The notes beneath the pieces are model-generated. The model was not told the origin of the DNA. It saw only the letters and a list, made by a program, of their open reading frames with translations, and ran no database searches. Below are positions 9,998 through 18,252 of a stretch of 64,000 nt of DNA, piece by piece. A program made the position numbers and the translations under genes. Each line of letters starts with the position of its first letter. Within the stretch, counting starts at the first letter, position 1. The stretch comes from Polaromonas sp. JS666. GTDB taxonomy: Bacteria; Pseudomonadota; Gammaproteobacteria; Burkholderiales; Burkholderiaceae_C. The stretch spans positions 62,001 to 126,000 of the forward strand of contig NC_007950.1 of assembly GCF_000013865.1 (NCBI RefSeq), in the 5' to 3' direction.

Positions 9998-10489
9998 TCA
10001 GTTGTATTCAACCGACAGGTTATAGGTCCCCGTGTAGCTACCCGCCGCCTGATTCGCATCAACGGTCAGCGTGCCACCGACAGGAAACGCGATGGTGCCG
10101 CCAACCAATGCGCCAGCGGCTGCACCCGTAACGGTCACCGCCATGGTATTGGCACCACTGACCACGTTGAAGCCGGCTGGATAGGTCACAGCAAACGTTG
10201 AGGCGCCGGTCCCCGTCACCGTAAACGATCCCGCCGAGAAGGCACCAGTTGCAAACACCACTGTGCCGGTTGCACTCCGGGCGCCCGCCGACGTCAACGT
10301 GACCGTTCCGCCCGAGGCATTGCCTGAAAGTGTTCCGAAGTTCAGTGCGGTGCCAGCAGCGATCGCGATGGGGGTCAGCACGGTGGCACTGGCCGTTCCC
10401 GTAGCGGTTGCGGCCAGCGCTCCGGTGGAAAAGGTAGCGGCGACTGCCATGAATGTAGCAAGGAGGGAAAAGCGGGATAAGGTTTTCAT
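9998..10489 (-). CDS. DUF4402-family pilin, likely major subunit
   Basis: A 163-residue secreted protein with a clear signal peptide (LATFMAVAATFSTGALA, about residues 10-26). The low-complexity Ala/Thr/Gly/Val body contains ALNFGTLSGNASGGTVTL and ends GSYTGTYNLSVEYN, matching the DUF4402 pattern. As first gene of the operon, after a long upstream region and with a GGAG site eight bases before ATG, it is the best candidate for the abundant shaft subunit. It has no cysteine in the mature part. Role within the fibre is inferred from gene order. Confidence 0.78.
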   Translation of the reverse strand: MKTLSRFSLLATFMAVAATFSTGALAATATGTASATVLTPIAIAAGTALNFGTLSGNASGGTVTLTSAGARSATGTVVFATGAFSAGSFTVTGTGASTFAVTYPAGFNVVSGANTMAVTVTGAAAGALVGGTIAFPVGGTLTVDANQAAGSYTGTYNLSVEYN

Positions 10490-11028
10490 TTGATGGGCTC
10501 CTATGAGGTTAATAAAAACTAACTAAGCCTAGTCTCTAGCGTGCCCAGAGCTCAGGCCACCTATTTATAAAAGGTGGTATGAATGGATTTTTTCCATGTT
10601 GAGCTCCTTAAAGTTATTGATCTTGCTGGGATGATGTGGTCCTGAAACGGCCTTTTTTTTCGCAAACGCCTTACCGTTATGAATGAGGGAGGTCAAAACT
10701 ACCAAAACCAAAATTACCGTCCCCGCACAGAGCCATCGCCAACCGATGACCAGTTATAAACGAGCACGACTCACATCAAAAAGTCAAATTGTTAGCCGGT
10801 AAACATTTGACGTGTTTAACATGCATTGTTTTCCAACTCACAGAAAACCAGCGTCAGGTCAGCAGTGCGAAGCTCCTTCTGAATGGCTCCCATGACAATC
10901 TCCCCGTCATTGGCGGGCGATTGCCCGTCAGTCCTTATGTCAACTTTGGTTACAACACCTACCACGGAAATCCGAACGCATCTGTGGCGGCGCATGCCAT
11001 AGAAGTCAACGGAGACCGCAGCGAGCCG
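10490..11028 (-). promoter_or_regulatory. Upstream region of the fimbrial operon
   Basis: About 540 bases without a supported gene. The 300 bases next to the first pilin gene are AT-richer than their surroundings (for example TTAGTTAGTTTTTATTAA near 10513-10530) and should hold the operon promoter, but I see no convincing -35/-10 pair. The part nearest the IS (about 10800-11028) has short open frames on both strands that look like debris. Because this segment was inverted, the region now faces IS6 copy 2 rather than its original neighbour. Confidence 0.4.
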
Positions 11029-11838
11029 GGTTCTGTCGCAATAGTGGAGTCTGGCCGAGAAGAGTTGCGTCGCTGACCTGGTGATCAAACAGCGAGGCTG
11101 TAGAACTGCTGGGCTGCGGACATGGGTTGACCGGCGGGGCAGTCCATCTGCCACTTGCGGATCATGTGCATGGTCTCGATGCCGGCAATGATGATCCGCG
11201 CACTCCAAAACGATTTGAACCCCAGCATCGGTCGGGTGACCCTTTTGACGGCCCGATGGTCCTGCTCGACAATGTTGTTGAGGTATTTGCATTGGCGCAT
11301 CAAAATATCAACGCAGGCGTCTGCTTTCACGCTTTCAATGGCCGCAGTGTTCGCGCCGCTCTTGTCGATGGTGATCTTCTCTGGCACGTCGTGCAGGTTG
11401 ATCGCCCGCTCCAGGAAGCGCCGGGCAGCCGCCATATCTCGCTTGGCAGTCAATAGGAAGTCCACCGTATCGCCCTGGCGATCAACGGCCCGATACAGAT
11501 ATTTCCATTCACCAGCCACCTTGATATAGGTCTCATCCATCCGCCAGCTCTTCCCAACGGGGTGCTTGCGCCGACGAAATACGGCAGCCAGCACCGGCAC
11601 CATCTTGATCGCCCAGCGATGCACGGTGGCGTGGTCAACGACAACACCGCGCTCCTGCATCATCTCTTCAATGTGGCGAAGGCTCAGCGGGTAGGCTACA
11701 TACCAGCGCACGCAGGTGAGCATCACTTCCAGCGGATAGTGGAACCGAATGAGCACCTTGAGCAAGGCACCAATAATCGAACTCTTGCGGAAATCAAGCA
11801 TGAGCTGGATTGTCGTTTACGCTTATTGCGACAGAACC
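11029..11838 (-). mobile_element. IS6-family insertion sequence, copy 2 (inverted)
   Basis: An 810-bp element with the same GGTTCTGTCGCAAT termini as copy 1, in opposite orientation and with one base difference (11153). The eight bases on its right, GTATTGCG (11839-11846), are the reverse complement of the eight to the right of copy 1. The left flank (GCGAGCCG) is unrelated. It lies inside an istA gene whose continuation is found next to copy 1. Confidence 0.95.
11085..11801 (-). CDS. IS6-family transposase (copy 2)
   Basis: An intact 238-residue DDE transposase with catalytic residues Asp89, Asp146 and Glu179, identical to copy 1 except for Trp instead of Gly in IRKWQMD. This may be the active copy, or the original form, with the change in copy 1 arising after duplication. 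Confidence 0.95.
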   Translation of the reverse strand: MLDFRKSSIIGALLKVLIRFHYPLEVMLTCVRWYVAYPLSLRHIEEMMQERGVVVDHATVHRWAIKMVPVLAAVFRRRKHPVGKSWRMDETYIKVAGEWKYLYRAVDRQGDTVDFLLTAKRDMAAARRFLERAINLHDVPEKITIDKSGANTAAIESVKADACVDILMRQCKYLNNIVEQDHRAVKRVTRPMLGFKSFWSARIIIAGIETMHMIRKWQMDCPAGQPMSAAQQFYSLAV

Positions 11839-12141
11839 GTATTGCGAGTATTGGTTGGTGCGCTGCGCTGGATGACTGGCCTGGTATTCCTGCCACAGCA
11901 GCATCAGGGTCATGCCTTTGCGGGCGAGTTCACGGTGGACCTGGGCAAAGTCGGGCTGGATGAAACGCCCATCGCCGCCATTGCCCGGTAGCAGCCGGGC
12001 TTGCAAATGAGCCTCTGTCATGGGCTTGATCTCGCCCCAGTCCAGGCCAGCGGCGTTGGCCAGGCTAACGTATTTGGCGACCACGCCTTTGGAGATTTTG
12101 AGGGCCATCGCTGCGCGTTCAAGCGAGTGGCCGAGCCGCAC
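11839..12141 (-). pseudogene. IS21-family istA fragment (N-terminal piece)
   Basis: The minus strand encodes the N-terminal part of an IstA transposase: a helix-turn-helix region (LERAAMALKISKGVVAKYVS) followed by DWGEIKPMTEAHLQARL and HRELARKGMTLMLLWQEY, ending at TNQYSQY. It stops at the IS6 copy 2 boundary. Joined through the eight-base duplication to the piece at 4971-5063 it reads on without a break. The ORF start at 12141 may be internal, because the true IstA start could lie a little upstream, where the sequence is AT-rich. Confidence 0.82.
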
Positions 12142-12227
12142 CGCTGGCCAATCTTCCGTAAACCCAGTAAAATGGACAAAATGGATGTTTTAATATAAAT
12201 CAGACAAAATTTTATGAAACTCTACAA

Positions 12228-12692
12228 ATGGAACAGTTCTCTTCAACCGACGCAAAACAGCGCTTTGGCCAGTTGCTGAAGGCATCAGCCTCTGCGCCTG
12301 TGGCGATTGAGAAGCACGGGAGAGTCGCTGCGTACCTGACGTCGCCTGAGTTTTTCGAGCGTGTGCAAAAAAATGATCCAGGAAATTCAGCTCGCCAGCT
12401 CGCCAGGGTGAAGCAGGCTGTGATCGAAAAAGACCGGCTTATCAGGCATCAGCGAATTGCGTTCGACTTGGTCACGTTGGCGCCAGACAAGCGCGACTGG
12501 TTGATCAAAGATGCGCGTGCCATGGTCGATCGCTGGCGCGCCGAGCGTCTTTGCAGTGCGGACTACATCCAAAAATGGGAGCAAATCCTGAAGATGAACC
12601 CACAGGAGATGGCGGCCACGATCGTCTCTGACGTCGGTGGTTGGGGGGCCTCCCTTCGTCAAAACTCGCCATGGGTCGGAGTGCACGCGTGA
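12228..12692 (+). CDS. Phd/YefM-like antitoxin with C-terminal extension
   Basis: A 154-residue protein. Residues 1-50 fit the Phd/YefM antitoxin fold (FSSTDAKQRFGQLLKASASA, then PVAIEKHGRVAAYLTSPEFF). The rest is a helical extension (ARAMVDRWRAERLCSADYIQKW) that could hold the partner-binding region or a separate domain. It overlaps the next gene by four bases (GTGA), which suggests tight co-translation, as in toxin-antitoxin pairs. Phd proteins usually repress their own promoter. The AT-rich 80 bases upstream are the likely regulatory site. It is longer than ordinary Phd (about 75-90 residues). Confidence 0.75.
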   Translation: MEQFSSTDAKQRFGQLLKASASAPVAIEKHGRVAAYLTSPEFFERVQKNDPGNSARQLARVKQAVIEKDRLIRHQRIAFDLVTLAPDKRDWLIKDARAMVDRWRAERLCSADYIQKWEQILKMNPQEMAATIVSDVGGWGASLRQNSPWVGVHA

Positions 12693-13273
12693 ACCTGGAC
12701 GCGCTTTTTGCGATGTTTAAGGAGGCCCGGACGCTGTCTGGGCACACCGATTTCGTAGTCATCGGCAGTCTTTCAATCCTGGGCCTTGAGCAGAGCTTCG
12801 AAATTCCGGACTCGATGACCATGTCAAATGACATTGACTGCTACACCCAAGCCGACCCCGGCCGCATCTTCGACGTCGTGGATGCCTTGGGCGAAAACTC
12901 GCCGTATCACAAGAAATCGGGCTTTTTTCTCGATGCCGTCTCGCCGGAATTGCCGAGCCTGCCGGACGGCTGGCGGGACCGTTTGATCAAGGTCGAGTGC
13001 GACGGCCTGAGGGCCTGGTTTCTCGATCCCAACGATGCCGCTTTGTCCAAATACGCGCGCGGTGAGCCTCGCGATCGGAGATGGATACAGGCGGGAATTC
13101 TCGCGGGGGTTGTATCGATGCCGATCGTCATGGCTCGCATCGGCAGCACGAACTTTTACGACAGCGAAGAAGAACAAAGGGCCCGTGTTCTGGTCGAAGA
13201 AGATCGTGCCTGGTTCGAGATTGTCAAAGACTCGCGCGCGGAAGTGCCGCGAGCGGATTCCCCGTCAACTTAG
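12689..13273 (+). CDS. DUF6036-like nucleotidyltransferase, possible toxin partner
   Basis: A 194-residue protein read from GTG at 12689, which overlaps the upstream TGA as GTGA and has CGGAG seven bases before it; an in-frame ATG lies at 12671. The pattern VVIGSLSILGL, then NDIDCYTQ, resembles the GS...DxD core of minimal nucleotidyltransferases such as the DUF6036 and AbiEii groups. Later blocks (WRDRLIKVECDGLRAWFLDP, then LSKYARGEPRDR) also fit those proteins. If real, it would transfer a nucleotide to a target RNA or protein and be restrained by the Phd-like partner. The biochemical role is inferred. Confidence 0.65.
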   Translation: MNLDALFAMFKEARTLSGHTDFVVIGSLSILGLEQSFEIPDSMTMSNDIDCYTQADPGRIFDVVDALGENSPYHKKSGFFLDAVSPELPSLPDGWRDRLIKVECDGLRAWFLDPNDAALSKYARGEPRDRRWIQAGILAGVVSMPIVMARIGSTNFYDSEEEQRARVLVEEDRAWFEIVKDSRAEVPRADSPST

Positions 13274-13328
13274 CAACAGTCGACCAATTTCAATTTGCAA
13301 ATTTTCGATTACTGCATATCGGCGCTAG

Positions 13329-13591
13329 TCACTTCGAGTTTCGCCCTGCGCCGCTGTCGACCCTGGAAAAACCGTGTCGTTGCAGATCTGCGGCAAAGCT
13401 GCCCTCGCCACTTCCCCAGTCAAGCACGGAAAGCCTTTCAGCGTGGATGCCAAATTGACGGCTCACGTCCTGCGCTGTGCGCGTACCACGCTCGCCATTG
13501 TAAATTTGCGGCGCAAAGTCTGAGGGTGTCCAATGATCAAAAGCGCGCGTGAATTTGAAACCGCAGCCCGAGCAGCGATAGTATGTGGTGG
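13329..13591 (-). pseudogene. SAM-dependent methyltransferase fragment
   Basis: The minus strand encodes YYRCSGCGFKFTRAFDHW, a zinc-ribbon-like start found in class I methyltransferases that also act on small molecules or sugars, and then VLDWGSGEGSFAADLQRHG, the SAM-binding glycine loop. The frame ends about 15 residues later, so most of the catalytic domain is missing. Its upstream end abuts an IS3-family terminus. It is debris of a gene cut on both sides. Confidence 0.65.
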
Positions 13592-13720
13592 TCAAGTCTT
13601 TTCGGACACATCAATAGGTTGTTGAGTTGCCGATTTATGCTCGAAAGCATTGGGTGACAAGTTCCCCAATTTGGAGTGCAGTCGCACAGTGTTGTACAAG
13701 TCAACAACGAAACACCCATA
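13592..13720 (-). pseudogene. IS3-family transposase C-terminal remnant
   Basis: Read on the minus strand this stretch gives FVVDLYNTVRLHSKLGNLSP and then NAFEHKSATQQPIDVSEKT-stop, the conserved end of IS3-family OrfB (YN..R.HS.LG.LSP). The sequence beyond the stop, TGTCCGAAAAGACTTGACC, looks like the IS end. The catalytic core is absent and the frame is too short to be a gene. Confidence 0.75.
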
Positions 13721-13723
13721 GTA

Positions 13724-14025
13724 CCGAGTCACGGGAAGTTCGATATCGCTGGCATCCTTGGTTTGGTCGTCTGGTCTGGGTCCGTAGCACGAGGATCAGC
13801 CAGGGACAAGGCTTCGTTCGCTGCGCATTAACCCCGGAACTCGATTCCCCGGCTCTTGAGATCGCGGCGTGGATGTTCGATGCCGGTGTCTGCGGCCTGA
13901 TGAACCTGGCAAGCGAGCCCGCCGTGGTCGTCGAAGCGCTGAGCGCATTGAACGCGCTACTCAGACATGCCACCCACAATTTGAGCACCGCTGGCGCAAT
14001 GCTGTTGCCGCCGACCGAAAACTGA
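13724..14025 (+). pseudogene. Transposon-associated hypothetical protein remnant (DUF5372-like)
   Basis: The plus frame encodes REVRYRWHPWFGRLVWVRST, followed by ALEIAAWMFDAGVCGLMNLA. This pattern resembles small proteins often found next to IS elements (DUF5372-like). No good start codon is visible in the native part, because the frame enters from the IS3 remnant, and its 3' end runs into the IS21 terminus at 14017. It is probably a truncated leftover. Family assignment is tentative. Confidence 0.4.
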
Positions 14026-14118
14026 CCCACTTTAGGCCACTGTGCCGACTCAAAACTGACCCAGGTGTTTTACTTGCCTTGCCTAAATTTTGGGCAGGGG
14101 ACGAACAAGGTGATCACC

Positions 14119-15624
14119 ATGGAAATGTTGGGAAGAATTCGACGGATGTATTTGCGCGACAAGGTGTCGTTGCATGAAATCACCAAGCGCACGGGCTTGT
14201 CGCGCAATACGGTGCGCCGCTGGCTGAGGACGCCAGAGGCCGTGCAGGTGCCGGCCTACAGCAGGGCGGCGGGGTTTAGCAAGCTCAGTGAGTTTGTTGC
14301 GGAGCTGGAGCAGTCGCTCAAGGCCGACGCGCTGCGACCCAAGCAGAATCGGCGCACGGGACGCGCGTTGTTCGCGCAAATCAAGGCCAGCGGCTATGTC
14401 GGTGGATATACCCGTGTCACGGACTTCATCCGTGCCTGGCGTGCCAGTGCGGGCAAGCAGATCAAGGCCTTTGTACCGCTGAAGTTCGACCTGGGTGAGG
14501 CGTTCCAGTTTGACTGGAGCGAAGAAGGCTTGGTAGTGGGCGGCATTTATCACCGCATGCAGGTCTCGCATATGAAGCTGTGCGCCAGCCGGGCCTTCTG
14601 GCTGGTGGCCTACCCGAGCCAGGGTCACGAGATGCTGTTCGATGCCCACACCCGCTCCTTTGCGGCCTTGGGTGGCGTGGCGCGCCGGGGCATCTACGAC
14701 AACATGAAGACCGCCGTGGACAAGGTCAAAAAGGGTAAGGGCCGGGTCGTCAACGCGCGCTTTGCCGTGATGTGCGCGCACTACCTGTTTGACGCTGACT
14801 TTTGCAACGTCGCCAGCGGCTGGGAGAAAGGGGTCGTCGAGAAGAACGTGCAGGACAGTCGCAGGCGTATCTGGCTGGATGCACAGACGCGCAAGTTTGG
14901 CAGCTTTGCCGAGCTCAACGCCTGGTTGGCTGAGCGGTGCCGGGCTTTGTGGGAGGAGATTCGCCACCCCGAATACAAGCAATTCAGCGTAGCCGAGATG
15001 CTGGAGCAAGAGCGTGGCGAACTCATGCCCATGCCCACCGCGTTTGACGGCTATGTGGAGAGGTCAGCCAAAGTATCCAGCACCTGCCTGGTGGCGGTGG
15101 CACGCAATCGCTACTCGGTGCCATGTGAACTGGCGGGCCAGCGCGTGAGCACCCGGCTGTACCCCAACCGAGTTGAGATTGCCACCGATGAGGCCATCGT
15201 TGCCAGCCACGAGCGCCTCGCAAACCGAGGCCACATCTGCTACGACTGGCAGCACTACATTGCGCTGGTACAGCGCAAGCCCGGCGCCCTGCGCAACGGG
15301 GCTCCCTTTGCTGACATGCCAGCGCCTTTGCAGCGTTTGCGTCAAGGGCTGATGCGTCACGACGGGGGCGACAAAATCATGGCGCAGGTGCTCAACTGCG
15401 TATCCAGCCATGGCCTGGAGGCGGTGCTGGTGGCGGTGGCATTGGTCATCGAGTCTGGTGTGCTCAGCACCGAACACGTCCTCAACGTACTGGCGCGTCT
15501 GAACGCCAGAGAGCTGCCCCAGACTGTTGAGAGTACCCTGCAGCTCAAAGAGGTGCCAGTCGCCAACACAGGCCGCTACGACAGTCTACGTGGCGACGCC
15601 ATGGTGGAGGTGGGTCATGCGTGA
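14119..15624 (+). CDS. istA: IS21-family transposase IstA
   Basis: A 501-residue transposase starting at ATG 14119 with AAGGTG just upstream. The N-terminal helix-turn-helix ([20 protein letters not shown]) precedes an rve-type catalytic core with [28 protein letters not shown] (second Asp) and [12 protein letters not shown] (Glu). A C-terminal beta-rich domain follows ([19 protein letters not shown]). The frame appears intact. It overlaps istB by eight bases, so the two are translated together. Confidence 0.93.
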   Translation: MEMLGRIRRMYLRDKVSLHEITKRTGLSRNTVRRWLRTPEAVQVPAYSRAAGFSKLSEFVAELEQSLKADALRPKQNRRTGRALFAQIKASGYVGGYTRVTDFIRAWRASAGKQIKAFVPLKFDLGEAFQFDWSEEGLVVGGIYHRMQVSHMKLCASRAFWLVAYPSQGHEMLFDAHTRSFAALGGVARRGIYDNMKTAVDKVKKGKGRVVNARFAVMCAHYLFDADFCNVASGWEKGVVEKNVQDSRRRIWLDAQTRKFGSFAELNAWLAERCRALWEEIRHPEYKQFSVAEMLEQERGELMPMPTAFDGYVERSAKVSSTCLVAVARNRYSVPCELAGQRVSTRLYPNRVEIATDEAIVASHERLANRGHICYDWQHYIALVQRKPGALRNGAPFADMPAPLQRLRQGLMRHDGGDKIMAQVLNCVSSHGLEAVLVAVALVIESGVLSTEHVLNVLARLNARELPQTVESTLQLKEVPVANTGRYDSLRGDAMVEVGHA

Positions 15625-16444
15625 TATCACCACTGAACTCAAAGAGCTGCGCCTGCACGGCATGGCCGGAGCCTGGGCCGACTTGACGACCCAAGAGGGA
15701 GAGCCAACCGATGTGGGCGTACAAACCTCCCGTTGGTTGATCGAGCATTTACTGCAAGCCGAGCACACCCAGCGCGCCATGGCCTCGGTGCGTCACCAGA
15801 TGAAGGCGGCCAAATTCCCACTGCATCGTGACCTGGCGGGCTTTGACTTTGAGGCGGCCAAGGTGGATCAAAAGCTGGTGAAGCAACTCTCCACACTGGA
15901 CTTCACCGACACGGCACAAAACGCGGTTCTCATTGGTGGGCCAGGCACCGGCAAGACGCACTTGGCCACGGCCATTGGGGTGTCTGGCATTGCAGCAAAG
16001 GGCAAGCGCGTGCGCTTTTATTCCACGGTGGATCTGGTCAATGAATTGGAGAAAGAAAAGCGCGAGGGCAAAGCCGGACGCATCGCATTGGCACTGATGC
16101 GCCTGGACTTGGTCATCCTTGATGAGCTGGGGTATTTGCCCTTCAGCCAGACCGGAGGTGCCTTGCTGTTTCACCTGCTCTCCAAGCTGTACGAGCACAC
16201 CAGTGTGGTGATCACCACCAACCTGAGCTTCTCGGAATGGTCGGCCGTGTTTGGCGATGCCAAGATGACCACGGCGCTGCTGGACCGGCTCACCCACCAC
16301 TGCCACATCGTGGAGACGGGCAACGAGTCCTATCGGTTCAGGCACAGCACCATGGCCGCCAAGACGCGCATCAAGGCCAGGGAAAGCGCCCGCAAAGGCA
16401 GCTTGGCAGCACCCGCCACCGAGGAGTTGGACGCGCCGTTCTGA
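15617..16444 (+). CDS. istB: IS21-family helper ATPase IstB
   Basis: A 275-residue AAA+ ATPase related to DnaC. The Walker A motif is GGPGTGKTH, the Walker B segment is [13 protein letters not shown] and a sensor region is [12 protein letters not shown]. It forms an ATP-dependent oligomer that selects target DNA for IstA. The start ATG at 15617 lies within the end of istA, and the frame is intact. Confidence 0.93.
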   Translation: MRDITTELKELRLHGMAGAWADLTTQEGEPTDVGVQTSRWLIEHLLQAEHTQRAMASVRHQMKAAKFPLHRDLAGFDFEAAKVDQKLVKQLSTLDFTDTAQNAVLIGGPGTGKTHLATAIGVSGIAAKGKRVRFYSTVDLVNELEKEKREGKAGRIALALMRLDLVILDELGYLPFSQTGGALLFHLLSKLYEHTSVVITTNLSFSEWSAVFGDAKMTTALLDRLTHHCHIVETGNESYRFRHSTMAAKTRIKARESARKGSLAAPATEELDAPF

Positions 16445-16626
16445 GGTCGCCCAAGCAGGGGGAATCCGCTACGGGCTACGCCCTTCGCTCCTTCCCCCTG
16501 CTCGCAATCAAAGACAAGGAGATGAGGTAAGAACCAGCAATTGAGTAAACTTATCCACAGTTGCTGATTCAAAAACCAGCAACCCGCCCTGGGTCAATAT
16601 TGGATCGGCAGGGTGGGTCAATATTC

Positions 16627-18181
16627 AAGCGGCGCCGACATGATTGCGGCCCACGTTGGCGCTGCGACATACTTCGCCGAGATCGCAGCCATCACTGTCG
16701 ATGAGGACGCGAAAATGTTTAAGCAGCACCATCAATGCCGTCTTCGTTTGGGCACTGATGCAAAGCAAGTGCGGCCCGGCGGTGCCAGAGCTCATCTTCT
16801 CCGGCGCGCGGGGCGCTTGCTCCATGACAACGTGGCAATTTGTGCCGCTCAGGCCAAAGGCGCTTACGGACACCCGAATCGGCACTCGCGTGCTCAGTGC
16901 GCGAGTCGTGTCGTTGACCTCAAGGTCATAGTTCGCCCAGGGAATACGGGGATTCGGGACTTGAAAATTGGCAGTCGGCGGAACCTCTCCAGCCTTGCAC
17001 ACAACCAACAATTTGAGCAGTCCGGCCATGCCAGCTGCAGCCTCCAGATGACCGACATTGCCCTTCACGCTTCCGACCAGCAGGCGCCGATCTCGCGTTC
17101 CACGCGGTGAATACACATTGCCCAGCGAAATAACTTCTATCGGATCGCCCAGCGGCGTACCAGTCCCGTGCGCTTCGACATACTGGATGCTCTCGGCGTC
17201 GAACTTTGCCTCTCGGAGCGCGTCACGAATCACCGCCTCCTGTCTTGACCCATTTGGCGCTGTCAACCCGTTGCTGCGACCATCATGGTTGACTGCCGAG
17301 CCTTTGATAAGGCCGTACACATGATCCTCATCCTGGGTTGCATCGGTTGCGCGCTTCAAAATCACCGCGGCGATGCCCTCTCCGCGGCCATACCCGTCGG
17401 CGCGCGCATCGAAAGGCTTGGAGCGCCCATCAATCGACACCGCCCGCAATTTGCTGCAGGCGATACTGCCGTGAGGCGAGATGATCAAGTTCGCCGTGGC
17501 GACGATGGCCATGTCGATTTCCCCGCTCAGCAGCGCGGTGCGCGCGAGGTGAATGCCGACCAGCGACGACGAGCACGCCGTATCCAGCTGCATGCATGGC
17601 CCAGCAAGATCCAGCAGGTACGAGATGCGGCCGGCCGCAATGCTCCGCGCATTTCCCAGAGTGCTGAACGCGGTAATCCGGGTGGGATCGCCAGAATTGA
17701 TGCTTCCGTGAGAGTAGTCCTCCGAAGAGAGGCCCACGTAGACACCAGTGCGACTGCCGCTGAGCGTCTTGGGTGCGATCCCGGCGTCCTCCAGGGCTCG
17801 CCAGACAATTTCCAGCAGCAGGCGATGCTGTGGATCCATGTCTATCGCCTTGGAGGCGGACAGGCCAAAGAACAGGGGGTCAAAGTCAGCGATGCCGTCA
17901 ACCAAGGAGGCTGCGGCCGCGTACAGCCGACCTTCGGCTTTTCTGTCTGCGCTGAAGTAGCGCGCTGCGTTCCAACGCTCTTCCGGAATCGGCGCCGCGG
18001 TGTCACGGCCGGAAAACAGCAGCGCCTCAAAATCAGCAAGGCTGTTGACCCCACCGGGAAATTTCATCGCGCAGCCGATCACTGCCACCCCGTCCACGCG
18101 TGAGCCAGACAAGCGCGCCACCTCCGCCTTGAGCTCGCGGAGTCTTGAAAGTGCTTGCGATAAAACCTGGTTGTCGTCCAC
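16627..18181 (-). pseudogene. Type I polyketide synthase, truncated after its ketosynthase
   Basis: The N-terminal 30 residues look like a docking coiled coil (MDDNQVLSQALSRLRELKAE). A full ketosynthase domain follows with active-site Cys203 in DTACSSS, His338 in EAHGTGT and His378 in GNVGHLE. The frame then enters the region that would lead to an acyltransferase (HLLCISAQTKTALMVLLKHF) and is cut by the IS21 element at 16626. The rest of the module is absent from this window. The start is 72 bases after the stop of the preceding PKS gene, in the same operon. A condensing domain without an ACP is unlikely to extend a chain alone. Confidence 0.88.
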
Positions 18182-18252
18182 TGTCCCTACCTCTTGAAAT
18201 CGTTACTCCTCACGCGCCGCTCGGCAGCGTGAAAAATGCTTTTGGTTCTGGC

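Larger units (their letters stand above)
14017..16626 (+). mobile_element. IS21-family element, complete, inserted in a PKS gene
   Basis: The element carries istA and istB in overlapping order. The ends carry the repeated short terminal motifs typical of IS21 elements: AAAACTGACCCA occurs twice on the left (about 14018 and 14054), and its inverted counterpart TGGGTCAATATT occurs twice on the right (about 16590 and 16614). Exact ends are therefore approximate, and I found no clear target duplication. The right end cuts the second polyketide synthase gene just after its ketosynthase domain. Confidence 0.85.

Noticed and set aside
10789..11076. A plus-strand open frame of 95 codons left of IS6 copy 2
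   Set aside because: It runs into the IS end, has no ribosome site and no recognisable pattern; the sequence is likely debris.
13724..14025. An intact gene left of the first complete IS21 element
   Set aside because: The frame has no native start and its end is inside the IS terminus; listed only as a remnant.
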